Below, one piece after another: positions 1-5,164 of a stretch of DNA of 5,164 nucleotides (position 1 is its first letter; the number at the start of each line of letters is the position of its first letter). This DNA comes from an uncultured Opitutia bacterium (GTDB taxonomy: Bacteria; Verrucomicrobiota; Verrucomicrobiia; Opitutales; UBA953), in NCBI GenBank assembly GCA_903882335.1, contig CAIRWP010000240.1, positions 1 to 5,164 on the forward strand, in the 5' to 3' direction. Under the pieces are notes generated by a model, which had not been told where the DNA came from, searched no databases, and worked only from the letters and a program-made list of their open reading frames with translations. Position numbers and translations under genes: made by a program.

Positions 1-1211
1 CCCGCCATCCAGACGGTCATCGCCTTGTTGTGGTGGTCGCGGCCGTTGCCCTGCGACATCGGGGTGCGGCCGAACTCACCCGCCCAGACGATGAGCGTCG
101 AATCGAGCAGGCCGCGACGTTTGAGGTCGGTGATCAGGGCCATGCAGGCGCGGTCGATTTCCGCGGCCTTGAGGGCCACGCCATCCTTCACGCCGCCGTG
201 GTGGTCCCAGTCCTTGTGGTAGAGCTGGATGAAGCGGACCCCGCGTTCGGCGAGGCGGCGCGCAAGCAGGCAGTTCGCCGCGAAGGAGCCGTCGCCGGGC
301 TGGCAACCGTAGAGCGCCAGCGTCTTCGGGTCCTCGTCCTTGACGTCCATCAGTTGCGGCACGCTCGCCTGCATTTTGAAGGCCATCTCGTACTGCGCGA
401 CGCGCGTGGCGACCTCGGGGTCGGCCACGAAACGCTCCCGGTGCAGGTTGAGCTTGGCGATGGCGTCGACGTCGCCGCCCTGAGAGTCGCGGGAGACGCC
501 AGGCGGGTTCGACAGGTAGAGGACCGGATCGCCCTTGGAGCGCAGTTGGACGCCCTGGTGCTTGGAGGGCAGGAAGCCGCTGCTCCATTGGCGGGCCGCG
601 ATCGGCTGGTTCTGCCCACCCTTGCCCAGCGAGGTCAGGACGACGAAGCCGGGAAGGTCCGCGGCCTCGGTGCCGAGGCCGTAGGTGACCCACGAACCCA
701 TGCTCGGTCGGCCCGCGATCTGCGAGCCGGTGTTCATGAACATGTGCGCCGGGTCATGGTTGATCGCGTCCGTCGTCATCGAGCGGATCAGGCAGATCTC
801 GTCGAGCACCGAGCCGATCTGCGGGAAGAGCTCGCAGATCTCGGTCTGGTCGCGGCCGAACTTGGCGAACTTATGCTGGGGGCCGAAGCACGTGAGTTTT
901 TGTCCCTGCAGCTGGGCGAGCTGCTGGCCCTTGGTGAAACTCTCGGGCATCGGCTGGCCGTGCATCGCGGCCAGCTTGGGCTTGGGGTCGAAGGTCTCGA
1001 GGTGCGACGGCCCGCCCGCCATGCTCAGCCAGATGACGCGCTTGGCTTTCTGGGGCAGGGGCAGTCGCGAGAGGGCGCCGGACGCGCCCGGCGCGGCCAG
1101 GGCGGCGGGTCCCAGCAGCGAGGCCAGCGCGAGGCCGCCGACGCCTTGGGTCGTGCGGCCGAGGAAGGCCCGGCGCGTGAGGGCTGACTGGAGTTCGGGA
1201 GGCAGGCTCAT
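1..1211 (-). CDS. DUF1501 family protein with Tat signal, 3' end cut by window edge
   Basis: Reading the minus strand from ATG at 1209-1211 gives 403 complete codons, open to the window edge. The N-terminus has a twin-arginine signal: TRRAFLG at residues 12-18 (Arg13-Arg14), a hydrophobic Gly/Ala/Leu stretch to about residue 39, and an Ala-rich cleavage region near residues 37-40. The mature part matches DUF1501: WLSMAGGPSHLETFDPKP (61-78), INHDPAHMFMNTGS (150-163), WDHHGG (335-340) and GEFGRTPMSQGNGRDHH (378-394). DUF1501 falls in the alkaline phosphatase/sulfatase-like superfamily, so the conserved His/Asp residues may bind metal; the substrate is unknown. No CxxCH occurs, so it is not itself a cytochrome. 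Family members usually run about 470-490 residues, so roughly 70-80 C-terminal residues lie beyond position 1. The start overlaps the stop of the upstream diheme gene (ATGA), and no Shine-Dalgarno sequence is evident, which suggests translational coupling. Family assignment is firm; enzymatic activity is inference. Confidence 0.93.
   Translation of the reverse strand, partial: MSLPPELQSALTRRAFLGRTTQGVGGLALASLLGPAALAAPGASGALSRLPLPQKAKRVIWLSMAGGPSHLETFDPKPKLAAMHGQPMPESFTKGQQLAQLQGQKLTCFGPQHKFAKFGRDQTEICELFPQIGSVLDEICLIRSMTTDAINHDPAHMFMNTGSQIAGRPSMGSWVTYGLGTEAADLPGFVVLTSLGKGGQNQPIAARQWSSGFLPSKHQGVQLRSKGDPVLYLSNPPGVSRDSQGGDVDAIAKLNLHRERFVADPEVATRVAQYEMAFKMQASVPQLMDVKDEDPKTLALYGCQPGDGSFAANCLLARRLAERGVRFIQLYHKDWDHHGGVKDGVALKAAEIDRACMALITDLKRRGLLDSTLIVWAGEFGRTPMSQGNGRDHHNKAMTVWMA
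1208..1211 (-). other. ATGA stop/start overlap (translational coupling)
   Basis: The minus-strand bases ATGA contain the start codon of the DUF1501 gene (1209-1211) and the TGA stop of the diheme PSD1 gene (1208-1210). The preceding bases encode the diheme C-terminus (HETITRE) and show no good purine-rich ribosome binding site. Re-initiation by ribosomes finishing the upstream gene is the likely way the DUF1501 gene is translated, which would tie the amounts of the two proteins together. Confidence 0.85.
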
Positions 1212-3733
1212 TCGCGGGTGATGGTTTCGTGCAGGTTGAGCAGGACGCGGGTCACGTGCGTCCAGGCGGCCAGCTCGGCCGGCGCGACCGTGGTCGGCGG
1301 GGGCGTCAGCCCGACCTTCAGGAAGGCTTGGGCTGCGGCGGGGTCGGCCAGGTAACTCTTGCGGCGTTCGGCCAGCACCTGGCGGAGCGTGGCCAGCTCG
1401 TTGGCTTCGGGCGCGCGTTGCAAGGCCCGGCGCCAAGCCCAGGTCAGCCGCTGCTCGTCGTTGCCCGCGGTCGCGAGGGTGCGGGCCGCGAACGCCCGCG
1501 CGGCCTCGACGTAGGTCGGGTCATTCAGCAGCACCAAGGCTTGCTGGGGGATGTTCGAGCGGGTGCGGTCGGTGCAGGCTTCCTCTCGGCTAGGCGCGTC
1601 GAACGCGAGCAGGCTGGGGTGCAGGAAGGTGCGCTGCCACCACACGTAGAGGCCGCGGCGGTATTGCGACTCGCCTTGGTCTGCCGCATACGTGCGGACG
1701 GGGAAGTTCAGGTTTTCCCAATAGCGATCTGGCTGGTAGGGTTTCACGCTGGGCCCGCCGACCTTCGGTACGAGCAGGCCGGCGATCGCGAGCGCATTGT
1801 CGCGGACCAGCTCGGCGTCGAGCCGGTAGGGGCTCTGCCGGGCTAGTTCGCGGTTGAAGGGGTCCGATGTCGCCAGCTCCGCCGGGGTGGTCGAAGCGCG
1901 GCGGTAGGCACGGCTGGAGACCATGAGACGCACCATGTGCTTCACGTCCCAACCAGAATCTATGAACTCCACGGCGAGCCAGTCGAGCAAGGCCTGGTTG
2001 GGCGGGAGTTCGCCCTGCGCCCCGAGATCGCCCGGATTCTTGCTCAGCGCGGTACCGAAGAACTGCATCCAGAGACGGTTCATCGTGACGCGCGCGGTCA
2101 GCGGGTTCTCGCGGGATACCAGCCAGCGGGCGAGGTCGAGCCGGTTCGGCGTGCGCCCGTCGAGTTTCGGCTGGGGGAGGTAGTGGGGGAGGGCCGCCTT
2201 CACGACCTCGCCGGACTCGTCCATCCAGTTGCCGCGCGGGAGGATGCGGACGGTGCGGACAACGGCGGCCTTGGTGGTCACCAGCGACTTCGGCAGGCCG
2301 GCGCGGAAGGCGTCGTGTTCGCGCTGGGCCGCGGCGATGGCATCTCGCTGGCTCTTGAGCGCCTCGGGGTGCAGCGAGAAGAGGTAGTCCCGCAAGGTCG
2401 TCTGCTCCGCGGCGGAGCGCTTGGCGGCCGGTTTCTGGAGGATCGCCGGAGCCTTGGCCGCCAAAGCCGCGTCGGGCGACTTGGCCTTACCCTTGGCCTT
2501 CGCCTTGGGGGCCGTGGCCGGGGCGGCCGGGGCGAGGTCGTCGGTCGCCTCCTTTTCCCAGGCGGCGAGTTCCGCGCCGAGCCCGCCCTGGGCGGTCTCG
2601 AGCGCTTGACGGGCGCGGGTCACCGCGGCGGCCAGCTCGGCGAGCCGTCGCTCGTCGGCCGGCGTGACCACGAGCATGCCTTCCTCGCGGCGGCCGATGT
2701 CGGGTTCATGGATATCGGCGAAGAACGCCCCGAGGGCGTAGAAGTCCCGCTGCGTGAACGGGTCGAACTTATGGTCGTGGCACTGGGCGCAGCCGGTCGT
2801 CTGGCCCAGCCAGGCCGCGCCGATCGCGCGCACGCGGTCCGTCAGCATCCGCTGCTGGTAGTCCTTGGCCTGGGCCCCGCCTTCCTCGGTGGTCAGCAGC
2901 AGGCGGTTGAAGCCGGAGCCCACCTTGGCCTCGATGTCGGCGTCCGGCAGCAGGTCGCCCGCCACCTGCTCCAAGGTGAAGCGGTCGAACCGCTTGTTCT
3001 GGTTGAAGCTCCGGATGACATAGTCGCGGTAGGGCCAGACGTTACGCGGGGTGTCGCTGTGGTAGCCGATGGTGTCGGCGTAGCGCACGACATCGAGCCA
3101 GCCTTGGGCGAGACGTTCGCCGTAGTGCGGGCTGGCGAGCAGGCGTTCCACCAGCCGGGCGTAGGCGTCGGGCGCGCGATCGGCGACGAAGGCATCCACC
3201 TCTTCCGGCGTGGGCGGCAGGCCGAGGAGGTCGAGGTGGAGGCGGCGGGCGAGCGTGCGGCGGTCGGCCTCGCCGACGGGGCGGAGACCCTTCGCACGCA
3301 GCCGGGCCTCGACCAGCGTGTCGATGGCCGTGTCCGCCGTCGGCGCGGCGGCCTTGGCCGGCCGGTCGTATGACCAATGGTTCTGGTAGGTGGCGCCCTC
3401 CGCGACCCAGCGGCGCAGCAGTTCCTTCTGTTCCTTGGAGAGGGTCTTGTGTGATTCCGGCGGGGGCATGACCTCTTCCGGGTCGGTCAGGAAGAGCCGC
3501 TTCACGAGTTCGCTCGCGTCCGGTTTGCCGGGGACGAACGCTTCCTTGGCCAGGGCGTCGGCCCGGACGTCGAGACGTAGCTTGGCCTTGCGGTGGCTGG
3601 CGTCGTGGCCGTGGCAGGCGAAGCAGTTGTCCGAGAGGATCGGGCGGATGTCGCGATTGAATTCGACCGGGTCCGCGGCCGGACACAGGGCGGCGCCAAG
3701 GCCGAGGAAGATGAGGGCGGGGTGGGCGCTCAT
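1208..3733 (-). CDS. Diheme PSCyt1-DUF1549-DUF1553 (PSD1) protein
   Basis: This is a complete 841-residue protein. ATG at 3731-3733 is the only start codon between the preceding in-frame TAG (3794-3796) and the first heme motif. Residues 1-20 are hydrophobic and end CPAA, consistent with a Sec signal, although the n-region has no Lys or Arg. PSCyt1 (about 25-115) has heme motif CFACH (37-41) and a candidate distal ligand Met89 in VMPPPE. DUF1549/PSCyt2 (about 135-345) has LLGLPPTPEEVDAF (169-182), SPHYGERLAQGWLDVVRYAD (201-220) and a second heme motif in CAQCHDHKFDP (315-325). A helical, Lys/Ala/Pro-rich linker spans about 355-480. DUF1553/PSD1 (about 490-760) has LPRGNWMDESGEV (498-510), ARWLVSRENPLTARVTMNRL (535-554) and RSNIPQQALVLLNDP (725-739). 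The length is ordinary for the family, and no LamG or other inserted lectin-like module is seen. It is expected to be an envelope c-type cytochrome. The family is often seen with DUF1501 genes, as here; its reaction is not established. Confidence 0.96.
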   Translation of the reverse strand: MSAHPALIFLGLGAALCPAADPVEFNRDIRPILSDNCFACHGHDASHRKAKLRLDVRADALAKEAFVPGKPDASELVKRLFLTDPEEVMPPPESHKTLSKEQKELLRRWVAEGATYQNHWSYDRPAKAAAPTADTAIDTLVEARLRAKGLRPVGEADRRTLARRLHLDLLGLPPTPEEVDAFVADRAPDAYARLVERLLASPHYGERLAQGWLDVVRYADTIGYHSDTPRNVWPYRDYVIRSFNQNKRFDRFTLEQVAGDLLPDADIEAKVGSGFNRLLLTTEEGGAQAKDYQQRMLTDRVRAIGAAWLGQTTGCAQCHDHKFDPFTQRDFYALGAFFADIHEPDIGRREEGMLVVTPADERRLAELAAAVTRARQALETAQGGLGAELAAWEKEATDDLAPAAPATAPKAKAKGKAKSPDAALAAKAPAILQKPAAKRSAAEQTTLRDYLFSLHPEALKSQRDAIAAAQREHDAFRAGLPKSLVTTKAAVVRTVRILPRGNWMDESGEVVKAALPHYLPQPKLDGRTPNRLDLARWLVSRENPLTARVTMNRLWMQFFGTALSKNPGDLGAQGELPPNQALLDWLAVEFIDSGWDVKHMVRLMVSSRAYRRASTTPAELATSDPFNRELARQSPYRLDAELVRDNALAIAGLLVPKVGGPSVKPYQPDRYWENLNFPVRTYAADQGESQYRRGLYVWWQRTFLHPSLLAFDAPSREEACTDRTRSNIPQQALVLLNDPTYVEAARAFAARTLATAGNDEQRLTWAWRRALQRAPEANELATLRQVLAERRKSYLADPAAAQAFLKVGLTPPPTTVAPAELAAWTHVTRVLLNLHETITRE
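2480..2533 (-). repeat. Short direct and tandem repeats encoding a Lys/Ala/Pro linker
   Basis: On the plus strand, CTTGGCCTT occurs at 2480-2488 and again at 2492-2500 (12-base period). A perfect 9-base tandem pair, GGCCGGGGC, lies at 2516-2524 and 2525-2533. In the diheme protein they encode the low-complexity stretch APAAPATAPKAKAKGKAKSP (residues 401-420), which joins the DUF1549 part to the DUF1553 part. All units are multiples of three bases, so expansion or contraction would keep the reading frame. Replication slippage is a plausible origin. Confidence 0.7.
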
Positions 3734-3746
3734 GGGGTAGCCCCCA
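3733..3746 (-). promoter_or_regulatory. G-rich Shine-Dalgarno-like run within a small start-site hairpin
   Basis: The 60 bases between the cytochrome stop and the diheme start (3734-3793) hold one visible signal. On the minus strand the sequence before the start is TTGGGGGCTACCCCATG. GGGGG (3741-3745) lies 7 bases from the ATG, a good distance for ribosome binding, although it is not a canonical AGGAGG. The same Gs can pair with CCCC (3734-3737) around a GCTA loop, and T3746 can pair with A of the ATG, giving a 5-bp stem that would hide the binding site and the start. Whether it forms or regulates anything is inference. No promoter or convincing terminator is seen in the gap. Confidence 0.35.
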
Positions 3747-3793
3747 AGATTGCCGTTCCCCGGCCGCTGGCTACCGTAAAAACCGCCTCGGGC

Positions 3794-5164
3794 CTACTTC
3801 TTGAAGAAGCGATGCTCCTTGTCGCCGCCGCTGAGGACGAAGGCCACGAGGTCGAGGACCTCCTCTTTCGTCAGCATATTCAGCAGCATCGGGGGCATGG
3901 GGGAGACCTTGGAGACCTCGATGCTCCGGACCTGTTTGCGGTCGACGCCGACGCGCTGGTCGGGGTCGGAGAGGTCGGTGTTGATCTGCACCGTGTCCCC
4001 GTTGAGGTTCACGATGACCCCGCTCACCGTCGAGCCATCCTGCCGGGTCACCACCACGGGAGCGAACTGCTCGTTGATCTCCTTGCTCGGGTGGATGATC
4101 TGGTCGAGGAGGTCGCGCGGGCTGTAGCGGCCGCCGGCGCCCGTCAGGTCGGGGCCGTTCATGCCGCCGGCGTTACCGTAGCGGTGGCAGGCGAAGCAGG
4201 CGGCGGCGCCGAACATCTTGCGGCCGGTCTCGAAGTCGCGCCCTTTGAGGCCGGTCTCGGCGGCCGTGGCCAGCTCGTCAAGCGTCCAGGCGGTGGGCGT
4301 GCGACCGGCGAAGATCGCGCCGACGTTCTCGTAGGCGGACTTCACGGGCGGATTCTTGGCGGTGGCGATGAGTTCGGCGTGGCGGGTGGTCTCCTCCGGC
4401 GTGAAGGTCGTCAGCGAGTCGTTGCGGATGAACTCGATGAACTTGGTGAAGCTGGAACCCCCGCGGTAGCTGGCCGCCCGGACGAACCAGCGGAGCTGCT
4501 GTTCGCGCAGCGCCGGCGTCCAGCCCGCCTTGAGCAGGCGCAGGCTGCGCATGAGTTCCATCTCCGGCTCCTGGCTGCCGGCGGCGGCGACCAGGCCCAT
4601 CGCCTTGCCGGCGAGGGTCGGGGACTGCAGGAAGCCGAGGGTCTCGGTCAGGAGCCAGTTGAGCTCGAAGTCGGCCGCGGGATAGGCGGCGTCGTAGTAA
4701 CGGGACAGGGCGGCGACGCCCGCATCGTCCGGCTGGCCGTAGCGGTGCAGCACGAGCTGCGCGAGACGCGCATGCAGGAGCTTCTGCTCCTTGGTCAGCG
4801 CGGCGAAGTCCGCGGCGCGTAGGGCCGTCAGGAGCCGGTCGCGCAACGCGACCTGCGCGGGTGTCGGATCAGCCTTCGTCGGTGCGACGCCGGTCCGCGG
4901 GTCAGGTTTAGCCGCCTTGGAGGTGTGGTAAGGGCATTCGGCGTTCTGGCGGGTCAAGGCGAGCAGGGCCTCGAGCCGGGCGGTGGCATTCGGTTCGGCG
5001 AAGGCGCGTTCCGACCAGCCGCGGGAGGGCTGGTGCTCGAGCGCCACGCGCGCCGAGAAGCGCAGCCAGCGGTCCGGGGAAGCGAGGTGCGGCCACGCGG
5101 CGTCGACGGCGGCGGGGTCTTGCTTGCCGTGGAAGCGCTCGAGCGTCTGGCGGGCGACGGCCTC
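3794..5164 (-). CDS. HEAT-like repeat / TIGR02603-type cytochrome c protein, 5' end cut by window edge
   Basis: 456 sense codons run from the window edge to TAG at 3794-3796. The frame is open at 5164, and the residues before the internal GTG at 5045-5047 (for example SPDRWLRFSARVALEHQP) read as normal helical-repeat sequence, so the true start lies outside the window. Residues 1 to about 270 are alpha-helical, HEAT-like. They include LRLLKAGWTPALREQQLRWF and GGSSFTKF (about 208-242), a block I recognise from large planctomycete/verrucomicrobial cytochromes. The C-terminal heme domain (about 305-450) begins RDFETGRKMFGAAACFACH, with heme Cys323, Cys326 and His327, then GPDLTGAGGRYSPRDLL and a beta-rich segment (about 368-415). 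It ends with candidate distal ligands Met423/Met426 in SPMPPM and a closing helix EEVLDLVAFVLSGG. This matches the planctomycete/verrucomicrobium heme-binding domain TIGR02603. Family members often carry a beta-propeller dehydrogenase-like domain upstream, which cannot be checked here. It is probably an envelope electron-transfer protein and first of the three genes visible. Confidence 0.92.
   Translation of the reverse strand, partial: EAVARQTLERFHGKQDPAAVDAAWPHLASPDRWLRFSARVALEHQPSRGWSERAFAEPNATARLEALLALTRQNAECPYHTSKAAKPDPRTGVAPTKADPTPAQVALRDRLLTALRAADFAALTKEQKLLHARLAQLVLHRYGQPDDAGVAALSRYYDAAYPAADFELNWLLTETLGFLQSPTLAGKAMGLVAAAGSQEPEMELMRSLRLLKAGWTPALREQQLRWFVRAASYRGGSSFTKFIEFIRNDSLTTFTPEETTRHAELIATAKNPPVKSAYENVGAIFAGRTPTAWTLDELATAAETGLKGRDFETGRKMFGAAACFACHRYGNAGGMNGPDLTGAGGRYSPRDLLDQIIHPSKEINEQFAPVVVTRQDGSTVSGVIVNLNGDTVQINTDLSDPDQRVGVDRKQVRSIEVSKVSPMPPMLLNMLTKEEVLDLVAFVLSGGDKEHRFFKK

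Noticed and set aside
30..1187. Long plus-strand open frame (385 residues) opposite the DUF1501 gene
   Set aside because: Its translation is Arg/Gly/Val-rich with no recognisable domain. The minus strand here encodes clear DUF1501 motifs, so this is an antisense shadow of high-GC coding sequence.
1937..3373. Long plus-strand open frame (478 residues) opposite the diheme gene
   Set aside because: The composition is low-complexity (Gly, Arg, Val, Glu), no domain is recognisable, and it lies opposite highly conserved DUF1549/DUF1553 motifs. It is a shadow.
3671..3733. Lipoprotein signal with Cys17 in the diheme protein
   Set aside because: The residue before Cys17 is Leu and the preceding residues are Ala-Ala, which does not fit a standard lipobox needing a small residue at -1. 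An ordinary Sec signal is more likely.
3776..3796. Possible terminator after the cytochrome stop (GCC-CGA-GGC followed by TTTTT on the minus strand)
   Set aside because: The stem is only three base pairs and is separated from the T run by two Gs. This is too weak to call a terminator, and the same-strand layout favours continued transcription.
3611..4199. Identical 16-base sequence GTGGCAGGCGAAGCAG at 3611-3626 and 4184-4199
   Set aside because: It is the coding sequence for the CFACH heme motif in both genes with the same favoured codons. The flanks diverge at once, so it is shared motif plus codon bias rather than a mobile or recombination repeat.
3593..4822. Long plus-strand open frame (409 residues) opposite the cytochrome gene and the gap
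   Set aside because: It crosses the intergenic gap and both antisense genes, with a biased Gly/Val/Ala/Glu composition and no motif. High GC explains its openness.
1..5164. A wholly new defence, mobile or RNA-based system
   Set aside because: All sequence but a 60-base gap is explained by three recognisable gene families. No arrays, reverse transcriptases, nucleases, integrases, tRNA or structured RNA signals were seen on either strand.

Overview
This window is a gene-dense, high-GC stretch (about two thirds G+C by eye) with every recognisable gene on the minus strand. Transcription runs from position 5164 towards position 1. Three genes are present: the 3' part of a large HEAT-like/cytochrome c protein (3794-5164, 5' end off the window), a complete 841-residue diheme protein of the PSCyt1-PSCyt2(DUF1549)-PSD1(DUF1553) type (1208-3733), and the 5' part of a DUF1501 gene with a twin-arginine signal (1-1211, 3' end off the window). 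The set of families (TIGR02603-type heme domain, PSCyt1/DUF1549/DUF1553 and DUF1501) is a hallmark of the Planctomycetota-Verrucomicrobiota group. The high GC and Ala/Arg-rich composition would fit a high-GC verrucomicrobium (Opitutales-like) or a planctomycete. The window alone does not decide between them.

Layout in transcription order: the cytochrome/HEAT-like protein ends in TAG at 3794-3796. A 60-base gap follows, holding a G-rich Shine-Dalgarno-like run and a small hairpin but no convincing terminator or promoter. The diheme PSD1 gene runs from ATG at 3731-3733 to TGA at 1208-1210. The DUF1501 gene starts in an ATGA overlap (1208-1211) with that stop codon, so the two are very probably translationally coupled. 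The arrangement looks like one operon continuing beyond both window edges.

All three products appear to be destined for the cell envelope. The first carries one visible CxxCH heme site, the second carries two, and the third has a Tat signal followed by a DUF1501 domain (alkaline phosphatase/sulfatase-like superfamily) with its conserved His/Asp motifs. I infer an extracytoplasmic redox module of multiheme proteins paired with a metal-binding hydrolase-fold protein. Such genes are abundant in these phyla and often lie near polysaccharide-degradation genes, but their biochemical roles are largely unproven. No RNA genes, mobile elements, CRISPR arrays or transfer signatures were found. The most notable points are the coupling of the DUF1501 gene to the diheme gene, a Lys/Ala/Pro-rich repeat-encoded linker in the diheme protein, and an in-frame one-stop junction with a hairpin between the two cytochrome genes.
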